Assembly (NCBI GenBank): GCA_032622095.1
Contig: CP136064.1
Coordinates: 49,978,073-50,042,072 of the forward strand
DNA from: Siphonodentalium dalli
Lineage: Eukaryota; Mollusca; Scaphopoda; Gadilida; Siphonodentaliidae
Length of the DNA stretch: 64,000 nt
Direction of reading: 5' to 3'
Translations under genes and position numbers: made by a program
Notes under the pieces: generated by a model
What the model was told of the DNA's origin: nothing
Databases searched by the model: none
What the model saw: the letters and a program-made list of their open reading frames with translations, nothing else
Shown: positions 45,284 through 56,292 of the stretch, in pieces
How the letters are laid out: every line of letters begins with the position of its first letter
Position numbering within the stretch: the first letter of the stretch is position 1

Positions 45284-45735
45284 GGTTACACTGGTGTAAA
45301 TATTTCCCATAGGCTTCAATGTTAACGTTTGTTGATCTGCATCAGAGGTCAAATGGAAACTGTTCAAACTGCCTTCGGATTATGTGAGCTTGACATCTGT
45401 GGAAACTTTCCCAATAAAAAAATCAACACCGTCTAGCAGGGAATCCACTTCAAATTTTCGTTTTTTCATGACTAGGGTCAGTTCCGCACTAAAAAAATAT
45501 TGTCATTTTTTCAATCACACTTAAAATTTCTAAACAGCCACAACAGACTTCACCTTTAATGAATGGGCCTCTTGGCAAATGAAGTTTGTGGGAGAATGAT
45601 TCCTTGAATTTTTGTCAACAGTTTACATTTAATTCATGCAACCAATCACAGCCCAGAGTGTTTTAACTGTGAAACTCTATACTCCTCCCGCAACCGCAGG
45701 GGGGAGCTGCCTATAGTATTTACACCAGTGTAACC
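45284..45735. mobile_element. MITE with GGTTACACTGGTGTAAATA ends and TACA duplication
   Basis: Left end ggttacactggtgtaaata is exactly complemented by tatttacaccagtgtaacc at the right; TACA flanks both sides (45280-45283 and 45736-45739). 452 bp, no coding capacity. A 4-bp duplication does not point to one superfamily; if the boundary shifts by one base the duplication becomes 2 bp. Confidence 0.75.
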
Positions 45736-45739
45736 TACA

Positions 45740-46089
45740 GCCACTGTCGCCTCGTTCAAGCTGGGTGGCAAATACGGGATTGAACGACATATTAAGTTGA
45801 TGCGGGTTTCAACTGGGATATCGATAAAGATAATAATTATTTGGATTGTCGCTCTGAAGGTTCTATATATCTAAGGTAAACCGTTCGTTATTTCAATGAG
45901 CTTTGAATGCATGCTCATCATTGTGTTGTAATTCCTAGTGTCTCCGAACTCCAAAGTCCTTTTCCCCAAACCCATGCAACATGCATGGTCCCACATCTAA
46001 AGCTTCAATCGACCTGCTGCTTTAGTCGGCCGCCTCCTCGAACCCGCAATGTCACACATGAGCAACATATAGCCAGGTTGGCATGTTCA
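45740..46089. other. Unassigned sequence
   Basis: No gene or repeat recognised. Confidence 0.45.
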
Positions 46090-46170
46090 TATATTATAAC
46101 ACCCCAACCAGGAGGGGGTAGTAAAAAAAATTGCAAGAACGTATGCCGTTTTTTTGCATCTGGCATTTTC
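46090..46170 (+). repeat. Arm related in inverse to 47385-47460
   Basis: aacaccccaaccaggagggg then gtagtaaaaaaaattgcaag and aacgtatgcc is matched by the reverse complement of 47385-47460 (ggcatacgttcctgcaaata then ttttactacccc). The two arms lie ~1.2 kb apart and may be ends of one decayed element or two inverted copies. Confidence 0.6.
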
Positions 46171-46428
46171 GGGGACCCACCACCCCCAAACCTGAAAAAG
46201 AAAAAAAAAAGTCCCAATTTTTTGACACCCACCCCTAAATTTCACTAAAATTGGTCTAAAATCGCATAAAACTCTACTGATAACACTCATATGAGTGCGA
46301 ATTATCTTAATTAGTTCAAATAACAGTTTAACCTGTTTCAGAAGCTGTTTTAATTGAAAAAAAAAAGTGTTATAAATTGCTGATCATCTGTAAACCAAGG
46401 TCATTGTGCAGAATGCACAAAATTTCAT

Positions 46429-46920
46429 AATTTCTAACTATTTCCTGATTAGTCTGTCAACCAGCCCATTATCTAACATATTCCAGACCACTTATGTTAG
46501 TCTACTTGATCAACTTACTTCTATTATACTAAACTAGATGAAACAGGCTCCCTTTGGGAGATTATATTCAGCGTCGGAGATACCTGTGGGACTTCGCACA
46601 CATTTTGATCTTAGACAGAGCCTTCATTTAGCGGTGGCCCATTTGTGCGCTTCAAACACATTTGGTCATTGAAACATTTTGATTTATATATATTGTTTTT
46701 ATATTTTTGTTTAAGAGTGAATTCCTTGCTCAATTTAACAAAACCAATTTTATTTTATTTGTTACATCAGGACAAGTTTACTTATATATGCATTGTCATT
46801 GTACAGGATACACACAATTCCACAATTTCTAACAATTTACCGATTAGTCTGTCAACCAGCCCATTATCTAGCATTATGCCTTAACACTTTTGTTAGTCTA
46901 CTGGAGCAACCTCTGTTATA
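46429..46920 (+). repeat. Direct repeat pair, ~391 bp apart
   Basis: gattagtctgtcaaccagcc then cattatctaaca at 46449 recurs at 46841; flanking ttctaac and ttagtctact phrases match too. Between them, an aacaggctcc ... gacagagccttcattta stretch (46548-46640) recurs inverted at 58690-58765. Confidence 0.7.
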
Positions 46921-47384
46921 ATAAATGACAAACAGTCACTATGCCAGACTTGGATATTTTAGGTGATGTGAGAGTAACAGATCATGAGTTGATAGACATG
47001 CAAATATTTCACTGATTGGCTTGATGCACCGATGAACAGTGTGATGACGGTTATATTCTAGCCATTGATAGTCACATTAATGTTTGAGACAGTTGCTCGT
47101 TCTTTTTCCATGCACACAATGATCTAGGCTTTAGTTACATCAAGACAAGTTTATTTCAGTTTTACATTTCTCGAAGCTTCTTTCCGAAGGGTGTCGGTAA
47201 GGAAATTTTTCACTCACCCGCCCCATATGCAACATGCCATAGTTTAATGTCATCTCCACTAAGGCCTATATGAGGTCCCAGTATCATAAATATGGTGTTT
47301 TTGCAGTTATAAATTCTTATAATATGTTTTAAACTGTTACAAATGTCAAATAAGGGCACAAAAGGTCTTGCCCCTTGGGCCACC

Positions 47385-47460
47385 CACCACCCCGGCATAC
47401 GTTCCTGCAAATATTTTACTACCCCCCACCCCCCCCGGCCCCAACACTATATTATAATGG
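47385..47460 (-). repeat. Inverted counterpart of 46090-46170
   Basis: See the entry at 46090. A C-rich run (accccccccc) lies within it. Confidence 0.6.
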
Positions 47461-47499
47461 GTGCAGCGATACTTTGTCCCGGGAAACTGATCATGTTTT

Positions 47500-47726
47500 T
47501 TTATATCAGGAATTAATGTCTTCAGAATTAGCATTTCTATAATGGAATCAAACTTGTATACTTCTTTCTGTACAAGAGTCAACCCGCGATTAAAATATAT
47601 ACTGCGTTCCATCACAAATTCAGGTAGACAGTTCCAGCGTGATACCATTCGATTCGCGAATACGTTTTTTCTATGTATCGGTTTCTTAGAGTGCTCTCGT
47701 ATATTCCATATATTACAAGTGCTCAC
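47500..47726 (-). pseudogene. Probable LINE C-terminal remnant
   Basis: The minus-strand frame starting at 47726 reads HRKNVFANRMVSRWNCLPEF then VMERSIYFN. A basic residue run, F-F/x-A-N-R, then W-N-x-L-P is the conserved tail of CR1-like LINE proteins; the same block is seen as FVARNINSWNGL in the copy at 3-878. Only about 60 residues match and the rest of the frame (to 47346) reads into unrelated sequence. Confidence 0.5.
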
Positions 47727-47759
47727 TTGGTCAATATTGTAAATATTGAATGCAATTAT

Positions 47760-47967
47760 CCCTTTTTATACTAAATACTCATTGACGAGTAGTTTCATTG
47801 GAAATGTTCAGATAAATAGTAAACATTTCCCAGCAATGAGCATGAATTCTTCTGATCATTTCGTCTGTCTGCTGTCTGCTCGTGTACCCTTAACATCCCT
47901 CCAAATCACCATTCACATTCTAATGTTTTTATTACTGAGTGGGAGAATCGATTTAGTATAGAAAGGG
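47760..47967. mobile_element. piggyBac-like MITE, CCCTTTNTATAC ends, copy 2
   Basis: A 208-bp element, left end ccctttttatactaaatact, right end gatttagtatagaaaggg, TTAA at 47968-47971; the left TTAA is mutated to TTAT. The internal hairpin (ggaaatgttcag ... gtaaacatttcc) is shortened relative to its siblings. Confidence 0.9.
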
Positions 47968-47971
47968 TTAA

Positions 47972-48798
47972 ACTCTGTCTGTTACTCTGAACCTGAATCT
48001 GAATAACACGATGTCATTGGGCAAACTTAGACCGCTGATACTAGTTCATCCGTGCGGGAGGTGGCTGACCAGACTGGTAACATGGAACTAACAGATGGTA
48101 TACTTGATATATGATATTCATTCTCGATTCGTATTTGCCAAGTCGGAATGTATGTATCTTGCTCTCATACTCACCAAAATAGTATGAATGTCAATCTTTA
48201 TTTTTTCTGATACCCCCGGTGTGCAGAAACCTCCAATCGTGTGTTGCCACAACAAGGCTAATTTTGTAGAGAAATTGGTGTTAACACATATAAGTTTTAC
48301 CCGGAGAACTGTTTGTGCGAGTTTAATCAGGTTTAATGTTCCTTTTGAAGATTGGCATCTCCCTCGCATTAAATTGTAGAGATGCTACTTATGTACTCTC
48401 AGGGAGAAATTAATACCCATGTTACGCATCTGAACTAAAAATAATATAATTGAAAAATTCGCTCCACGTCTAATTAGTGTAGAATTTTCTTCTGCCAGAT
48501 TATCGCCAGCCTGATATCTTTGAGTGCGTTTAACCAATTTGCATGGTAATATATATTGTCTGGATCAAACTACTTGAAATAGTCACATGATTCATAATTC
48601 TAAAGGTATCGTAAAGACATAGGGTGGACTTATTTCATTGAATAAAACTGATCCAAACACGTTCTCCACAAGAAGAATATAAGAATGTAGCAATGAATTA
48701 ATATATTGTCGAAAATTCCAACCACATTGAATGTGCCAGAGCACAAAAACAAACATTTTACTGCTCTGTGCGGGACGAATTATTGGGTGATCATGCAA
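47972..48798. other. Unassigned sequence
   Basis: No gene or repeat recognised. Confidence 0.45.
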
Positions 48799-49271
48799 CA
48801 TATACGTGACCCGCCATATCAAATCCAGTCGTAAGTCGGGATTTTTTTTACCATGTGCCAATGCATTCTCTTATATATGCGAGTCGACCATATGTCGCCT
48901 CGCATATATAAGAGAATGCATTGGCCTAACAATTTTTTACAATTTTAATAATTTTTTCTTGTATTCTTTAACAATTTTATAATTTCACCCATACAGAGCC
49001 CCAGACAAACATGAGCAGACGACACTCTTCTATATGCTTCTATATATGTGTGGGGTTCCCTGGAGGGTAATGGATGTTTTTTATTTTATGTCCTAAATAT
49101 TGTAAGAAACATTTATTTAAAAAAAATGATAAAATGTTTTTAGGCCAATGCATTCTCTTATATATGCGAGGCGACCTATGGTCGACTCGCATATATAAGA
49201 GAATGCATTGGCACAGGGTAAAAAAAAACCCGACTTACGACTGAATTTGATATGGTGGGTCACATATATAC
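48799..49271. mobile_element. Large inverted-repeat element enclosing a double hairpin
   Basis: Outer arms acatatacgtgacccgccat then atcaaatccagtcgtaagtc (left) and its complement at 49218-49271 (right) enclose two 69-bp hairpins (48857-48925 and 49144-49212). In folded form the whole 473 bp is a stem whose two arms each bear a side hairpin. The middle (48990-49080) holds non-repeated sequence, including a ctggagggtaatgg stretch. Confidence 0.85.
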
Positions 49272-49900
49272 ATGGCAACGATTCCATCAACAACATGCAC
49301 TTCATGTACATGGTTTATATCAATGACGCTATTTTCTGCCTATTTGGGTATTAAAATTATGAAAATATTACTAATTTTGGCCAGATTACTTGCTGCTCCG
49401 TTCTGGACACATCAGCGGAGTGTTTCACAACAATTAAAGGTCATTAGTCCACCGTTTCCTTCCTTTATTAGTATGTGTAGGTTTCGTATAGTGGTATGAA
49501 GATTGCTCAATAAAAACCTAATTGGAGGTCGAAATAGGTTCATGTGGACGTATTTCAAAAAGAAGGAAAATAGTCCAGTATGACACCATTTGAGCAATAG
49601 GTTCTATACACGCCTATTTACCGTTGTAATGTGTTTTCACTGTGACTTGGATGGGCAGTGATTTCTGACAGTCTATAGAGATTTTAATTGCAAATGAATT
49701 CAATTAGTAAAACAGTGTGGATAGAATAAATTGGAATGAGTGTGTTACATGTTGGTATTGCTAATACATATTAATTTCAAGGAACGGTCTTATTATCAAG
49801 TCACACAATTTGACATGTTACCTCTGTGGTCTCCATGGTGCACGAGTGTTACGAATGGTGTTGATTATAATTAGTAATTTTCATTTTTTGTTCGAAGTGG
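49272..49900. other. Unassigned sequence
   Basis: No gene recognised. At 49517-49562 the phrase aggtcgaaataggttcatgt then ggacgtatttcaaa resembles the ends of the foldback at 27500-27742. Confidence 0.45.
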
Positions 49901-50335
49901 CTAAAGAACGGTATACCGCTCTTTAGTACTGAGGGCTAAAGAACGGTATACCGCTCTTTAGTGATGAGGGCGAAAGGGCGGTACGGATTATAACGTTATG
50001 TGTTGGCGCAATGCGCAAAATATCTTGGCAACGCACGTGCCGCTCATCCATCGATCTATATTCAATATACGTCCATGGCTCATCCAACCTGGACCGCTCT
50101 TTAGCACCGAGGGCTAAAGAGCAGTATACCGTTCTTTAGCACCAAACGCTATAAAGAGTGGTATACCGTTCATTAGCGTATAAGGCCCATATGGCTAAAC
50201 CGCGGTATACCGCTCTTTAGCGTTTGTCACTAAAGAGCAGTATACCGTTCTTTAGCACCAAACGCTAAAGATCGGTATACCGTTAATTAGCGTATCAGGC
50301 CCATATAGCTAAAGCGCGGTATACCGTTCTTTAGC
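49901..50335. repeat. Cluster of eight short dyads centred on GTATAC
   Basis: Eight near-identical palindromes of 26-31 bp of the form gctaaagaNcggtataccg then Ntctttagc lie at 49901-49926, 49936-49961, 50113-50140, 50148-50178, 50194-50221, 50230-50256, 50264-50291 and 50308-50335, plus a half site at 50091-50105. The right six form a higher-order repeat of about 115 bp (linkers caccaaacg and gtataaggcccatat recur). Core changes in one arm are often not mirrored in the other. Confidence 0.9.
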
Positions 50336-50469
50336 CACGGCCTTTTTTGTTATATAGATTGAGCAAAACTGACTATTTTTTTAAACCACTTGGCAGTTTG
50401 AAGGTCCATATTATCCTCGCCTTTGTTTCATCGCGGTCGACACATACGCTTACTATTCTTATATCTTCT
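50336..50469. other. Unassigned linker
   Basis: Includes tttttaaaccacttggcagtt, a weak match to the inverse of the right end of repeat S, which may mark the left end of that element. Confidence 0.35.
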
Positions 50470-50700
50470 GCATGGAACAAGAAAGAGCGTTCACTTTTAG
50501 TAAATTCCTGATATGGTAGAAATAAAGAACTTTTGTTTTCCATTGTGTGAATAATTTAAAACAACTGGAAAATTGCCGTGTCATTGGCATGTATTTTTGA
50601 GAGCATATGAAACTCGTATATAACAAAATCGTGTATTTATCAACTTATCTTATACCTCCTTCTAAATTATGTGGACAAAATTTGGAAGTTCGAATGACCC
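50470..50700 (+). mobile_element. Repeat S, copy 2
   Basis: Collinear with 31845-32124 (catggaacaagaaagagcg, gatatggtagaaataaagaa, atacctccttctaaattatg, acaaaatttggaagttcgaa), again ending at TTTAAA. Possibly another TTAA-targeting element. Confidence 0.6.
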
Positions 50701-51584
50701 ACCTCCGTTTAAATGACCAAATTACATGCAATACCTCATTAGTCATATATATATATATTTTTTGAGACTTCCGTATATGTGTCCTTTATAGACTCGAAAA
50801 CGGCTCCACCTACTGAGACCAAACTTCCTATCTAAGGGTAAAATCCACGGGCAATGTCATCGGACCGTTCGCGAGCCCATGTGACCATTCCTTCGCCCTT
50901 CAACTGCCACCGCAATGGGGATTGATGGGTTAATCGCGTGATAATTAATGAGCGTTTGTATATGACGCGTCGCTATTAAAGAGCGTTTGTTTACAATATC
51001 TACACAACGTTATCGCTCGAAATTAAGCATCGAAACAATTTAATTTCTTCCATCTAAAACATAATTTCGTGTTGGACTCTGTCATTTTAAGAATATATAA
51101 GTATTGCACGCAGACACACCAAGTCGCAGCTTAAAATTTGAAAAATAAGAGTTTTATCGACATAAATCGATTTGAATGGGAAATCCTATGTTAATAATTT
51201 TTAGGGCTCTGCGAGTTTTTTCTGAGCGGTGACATCGATGTGAAATTTGTTATTTATGGTCAACTCGGGACGGGAAATATTTTTGTCGGGTTATTTTGTC
51301 CACCCAACCGACCTTGGGCGATATTTCGGGCATCAGCGGTGGCAGCGACGAGAAATTTGTTATGTATGGTCAACTCGGGACGGGGAATATTTTTGTCGGG
51401 TTATATGATAGCATGCTGTCGGCGTGCATGTGCGGGGTTACCTTGAAAAACAAAATTTAATGGATCGACCAAAGCCATGGGACCAATGCCGCCAGTATTT
51501 CATATTTTAAAACTTGTTAAGATGTTGGATATTTCTGGCAGCTTGGAGTTCCTATGTTCACTTTTGGAATGACGACATTCAGAA
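50701..51584. repeat. Unassigned sequence with a ~53-bp direct repeat
   Basis: gaaatttgttatttatggtc then aactcgggacgggaaatatt at 51241-51294 recurs nearly unchanged at 51351-51404, 110 bp away. No gene recognised. Confidence 0.55.
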
Positions 51585-51695
51585 TAAAGAACCGCCGTGC
51601 TAATTTCAGAATACAGACCTTCGGAATAAAGAACCTTCGGAACAAAGAGCCTTCGGTTACTGAACCTTCGGGTTAAAGCCCATTCGGAATAAAGA
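51585..51695 (+). repeat. CCTTCGGAATA minisatellite
   Basis: About six units of aaccttcggaataaag with variants, ending in ggaataaagacatgtgc. The end resembles the array ends at 6660-6690 and 7150-7185 (gaatagNagccatgtcccc). Confidence 0.8.
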
Positions 51696-53425
51696 CATGT
51701 GCATAACCACCATAATGACTCGTTGTGTAAAGCTCCGACTGTTTCCTGCTGCATATAGTACACAAAAAAGCTCATACGTAATTTGGGCATTTTTAAAGAC
51801 TCGAGGCCGCGTCGTCGGCTAATACTTATTGGCCGACTGATACCTAAATGAGAGCAAATACCAACTCAATACAAATACACCTTGATATTTGTCTTGAAAG
51901 GTTCAGTTTTTGCTGATAGCTGGATTATTATCAACCGACATTGCATGTGGAATACAGAGTAGTCCCTGCCAACGTAACTATGACTTCATATATTTCCACA
52001 GGAGTTATGCAAACATCAATTGTGTACAACCCAATATCAATTCTGGCTCATGATCCCCACAACATACACAATTAAGACGCCCAGAATAACTCACAATATA
52101 TATGGTGGTGGTTAGCAAAACAGTTATCAGGAAGGATGAAGATAAATCGTGTTATGGATTTCATTATGCACCCTGTGGTTTCTTTTGAGTAAAGGGAAGT
52201 ATAATATGCTGGAAGAGGGCGAGCAACATGTGGTCTGGCGGCCAGATTAACCAGATATAAATACACTTGAATAATGCTATTACCTGCGCATACCTGGTAC
52301 ATGCCTACCAGGTATAGACACAATAGGACTGCCTGGTTTCTGGGAGATAATATACAACAATTCTTGAACATATGTCCAGCAGGCAGCCATCCCATCACGT
52401 ATGATTGACACCACATACCAAGTTGATTTTTCGTTGCGAGGGAATGTTTAAGACTCGCCTGGTATTGAAGACCACCCTCGGTGCATGAGACCATTGCTAC
52501 TATAGGCATAGTTGGGAATAACCATAAACAATTATTTTTGTCTGCATCTACTCCATTTTGTCATGTTCTGAGTGGCGATGCCCATGTTATATTCTGGACT
52601 CAGATGAAATGAAGCGGAAAAATTCACAAGATCATAATACTATTGACAAAAATTTAAACGAACATATTATAATTGTCCAACAAGCATATTAGATATCTTT
52701 TACATTCATTCATAACAGGACGTTATAACGAAACAAAGTTTATAGCAAACCATAAAGTTCATTAGCTCATCAGCTCAGCTCAATACCAGTGGCAACTTTC
52801 CGTCAAATTGTGAGAGAAAAAAAAATCTTGTTTTAGAACTTGAAGAAGTTCGTGTGGGAACTCTGAGTAAAAAACCTGTAAACAGCAAAAACAAGTCTGA
52901 CAACATAACAGATGCAACAAATCCCTCTGAGCACCACTTTGGCCAATAAACTGAGCAAAATTGCTTTGGAGCTATTGCTTATATACATGTATGGGAATTC
53001 TTCCTCCCCTCGCTCTCGGTCTTCCGATCCAGAAATAAAATGCGGACAGGTAACCTGTTGATTCTTCCGACGTAATTGTTTGTACACACCCAACAGAGGA
53101 AGCACTTAATACTTTCCTACTATTAGCTGTCAATTATTCCAACGCTTGAGTAATCTGCAGAATGACTTAGACTGATTGTTATTGCACATCCTTTTTGCAG
53201 TTTACATAGAGGCAATACGTCAACGAGAGGTCGGAATGTAGCGAGAAATAGAAATAGAAAATGAACATGTATACACCACAATTAAGAACAAAGGAAGTAA
53301 AAACGATGATGAGAGCAGCATCACTCTCTTCGTGTGAATTCTTCCTGATAATCGAGGATACAACGGCCATATGCCAAAGGGATCGTATCCGTACGACAGG
53401 AACAGAAGGGGTTGTCTAACTCTAG
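51696..53425. other. Unassigned sequence
   Basis: About 1.7 kb with no recognised repeat. A 145-residue minus-strand frame (52072-52509) and a 90-residue one (52833-53105) match no family I know. Confidence 0.4.
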
Positions 53426-54227
53426 CCCCCTTTTTTTAAACTAAATAATCATTGACGAGTAGTTCCCTTCGGAAATGTTCAGATAATAAGTTCAACAAAC
53501 AACCATACAGTTGTTGAACTTATTATCTGAACATTTCACATCAATGAATGAGAATCCTTCTTCACTTAAATTATATATGTTATTATATGCTTGCCTATAT
53601 AATAGCGGGAAATTACCGAAACGTATATCGTTGTATTTATCTCTTAGAAGCCACAGTGAAATACGATGTCATTATTTCACTCTAGCGTTATTTCACTGAT
53701 GGTCTTGAAACTAACACGAACTGTTAAGGTAGATCGATTGGTCATCATGATTGCTTGCTCACTGTCAGCTAGCCAATAAAAATCGACGAATTTAAGACTG
53801 CGTGTGATCAATGACAATTCTATGTTTGAGTAGCAGAGTGTCAAATTCAACTTTACGCCTAAGCTCTTTCCTATTAGTGAAATTAAGTACAGTTAATTAA
53901 TTAAGACTTAACTTAGCAACTTTGAGCTTAAATAAGCCGCATATAATAAACAGTTTTTTGTTTGAATACCTGAAACATCTCATTCGTGTCGGAAAAGAAA
54001 TATCGAATTTTCACTCGCGGCTTGTAGCTGATGGTGAAAATTCGATATTTCTTTCCAGACACGAATGAGATATTTCTTTATTTAAAAAAACCCTGTAGGT
54101 ATTCACTTTATTTTTTCGCCGGTCTGTCATCGGCTCATTTTCCATAACACCCCTCCAAATGAACAATTGAACTTTCCATTACATACTTTCAAAACCGGGT
54201 GGAATAGTCCATTTAGTAAAGAAATAT
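53426..54227. mobile_element. piggyBac-like MITE, CCCTTTNTATAC ends, copy 3, interrupted
   Basis: Left end ccccctttttttaaactaaa, internal hairpin aaatgttcagataataagtt / aacttattatctgaacattt (53476-53537), right end gtccatttagtaaagaaata. About 545 bp at 53566-54110 is an insertion, since its flanks (gagaatccttcttcac and cggtctgtcatcggctc) join to match the uninterrupted copies at 13860-13920 and 47845-47900. TTAA sites are decayed. Confidence 0.75.
53566..54110 (+). mobile_element. Insert related to 11440-12000, with full foldback
   Basis: Contains ttatctcttagaagccacag and gatgtcattatttcactc, both found at 11530-11570, and ends in a foldback palindrome (53945-54108: gtttgaatacctgaaacatc ... 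cgaattttcactcgcggctt and complement). It sits inside the MITE at 53426-54227. Confidence 0.7.
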
Positions 54228-54499
54228 AACATTTCAACATATTGACTCACCCATATGTCATGTTACACGCATGCTTCACACATATAACCCCAATATAATA
54301 ACGAGAAGAGAAGTAATATATTGTCATGAGAGCAAAATACATCAATTTGGACTGTTTTATCCATTGATCATTGTCGTCTTACTCTGACAAAAAAGTGAAC
54401 TCCGTGGAATTATGTCACTATCTTGCCATTTGATGCTCCGATGCCCATGTTCGTGATTAAATTTACGGGATGGGCCAGTTTGCAGTCAAAGGATTTGTT
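54228..54499. other. Unassigned sequence
   Basis: Nothing recognised before the satellite. Confidence 0.45.
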
Positions 54500-55430
54500 A
54501 AATGTGACTGAGAATGGCCCAGGGATACACATTGTTAAATGTGACTGAGAATGGCCCAGGGATACACATTGTTAAATGTGACTGAGAATGACCCAGGGAT
54601 ACACATTAAATGTGACTGAGAATGGCCCATGGATACACATTGTTAAATGTGACTGAGAATGGCCCAGGGATACACATTGTTAAATGTGACTGAGAATGGC
54701 CCAGGGATACACATTGTTAAATGTGACTGAGAATGGCCCAGGGATACACAATAAATGTGACTGAGAATGGCCCAGGGATACACATTAAATGTGACTGAGA
54801 ATGGCCCAGGGATACACATTAAATGTGACTGAGAATGGCCCAGGGATACACATTAAATGTGACTGAGAATGGCCCAGGGATACACATTAAATGTGACTGA
54901 GAATGGCCCAGGGATACACATTAAATGTGACTGAGAATGGCCCAGGGATACACATTAAATGTGACTGAGAATGGCCCAGGGATACACATTAAATGTGACT
55001 GAGAATGGCCCAGGGATACACATTAAATGTGACTGAGAATGGCCCAGGGATACACATTAAATGTGACTGAGAATGGCCCAGGGATACACATTAAATGTGA
55101 CTGAGAATGGCCCAGGGATACACATTAAATGTGACTGAGAATGGCACAGGGATACACATTAAATGTGACTGAGAATGGCCCAGGGATACACATTAAATGT
55201 GACTGAGAATGGCCCAGGGATACACATTAAATGTGAATGAGAATGGCCCAGGGATACACATTAAATGTGACTGAGAATGGCCCAGGGATACACATTAAAT
55301 GTGAATGAGAATGGCCCAGGGATACACATTAAATGTGACTGAGAATGGCCCAGGGATACACATTAAATGTGACTGAGAATGGCCCAGGGATACACATTGC
55401 CCTGAGAATGGCCCAGGGATACACATTGCC
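54500..55430 (+). repeat. 34-bp satellite, about 26 copies plus one partial
   Basis: Unit aaatgtgactgagaatggcc then cagggatacacatt. The first six or so copies carry an extra gtt (37 bp), the rest are 34 bp. Substitutions are rare (gactg/gaatg, one accc, one ccat, one gcac), so the array is young or efficiently homogenised. The last unit is truncated and ends cattgcc. The unit has no reading frame that persists. Confidence 0.97.
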
Positions 55431-55782
55431 ATTTCCAGATGAATGTGATATATGTCGAATATGAATATCCGTATTTGGTCTGGTCACCTGTTGGGGAAAT
55501 GGGTGCAAATCCAGATGTTATAAATACAGAAGTATACAACCAAAGCTCAAACTTAAGGCGCACGATGAACTGTTTATACGTGTTCCACTCTTGAAAGTGT
55601 CAGTTTTGTATTTTCGAAATGGATGTAGATTTTGTTGCGTTCCGTGGAACATTGTTGCAAGTTGGTCTGACATCAGTCCTTATATTTACTCTAAACTGGA
55701 AGATTAAAAGAAAATTTATTGCTCAAACTGAATGATATTCTTACAGCGCGTTTCAAGTTGCTGCCATACAATCAATTATATG
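55431..55782. other. Unassigned sequence
   Basis: No gene or repeat recognised. Confidence 0.45.
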
Positions 55783-55790
55783 GAAACTTG

Positions 55791-56284
55791 TTGGGGTGCA
55801 ACGATGCATCGAGATTTCAATGCATTACGATTCTTTCTCTGCATTGCATCGTCGGGATGTTACTTCGATGCATCACGACTCACAGTTGTTTGAAATTTGT
55901 GTATATAAAACCCTGAGAAAAAAAAACTTATTTTGTCTGCCCCCCCCCCCCCCCACAAATATCCAACAGCTGTGCTATCCATGTACTGAAGTTTGACTTA
56001 GAATTTCCAACCTTTCATCCAACAAGTTTGGGGACAATCCGACTGCATGTAAAACTGTTTCAGTTGTTCTGTCAATTTATCACACACTATATATTTGTAA
56101 CACATAGATATAGAAAAATTGGCTAAACTTCAAGGTACACACATTTACTGTATATAGCTGTATATCATGCATAATTCTGAAGTGACAATTGTCAGGTTCA
56201 TCAACCTAAGTTTGAATCGCATGTTAATTGGGGGAAATCGTGATGCGCATTGCATCGTGAACCATCCGCATCGTTGCAGTCATA
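55791..56284. mobile_element. hAT-like MITE with 8-bp duplication
   Basis: Left end ttggggtgcaacgatgcatc, right end complement tatgactgcaacgatgcgga. The flanks gaaacttg (55783-55790) and gaaactag (56285-56292) form an 8-bp target duplication with one mismatch. The gNgtgcaacgat end is characteristic of animal hAT elements. 494 bp, no transposase; it includes a run of 16 C near 55941. Confidence 0.8.
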
Positions 56285-56292
56285 GAAACTAG

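Noticed and set aside
46090-47460. A 1.37-kb transposon bounded by inverted arms
   Set aside because: The arms match only partly, no target duplication was found, and a direct-repeat pair lies between them; kept only as separate repeat entries.
52072-52509. 145-residue minus-strand ORF as a gene
   Set aside because: No family resemblance and no supporting signals.
54500-55430. CRISPR-like regular repeats
   Set aside because: Units are directly adjacent without spacers, and the sequence is animal-type; this is a satellite.
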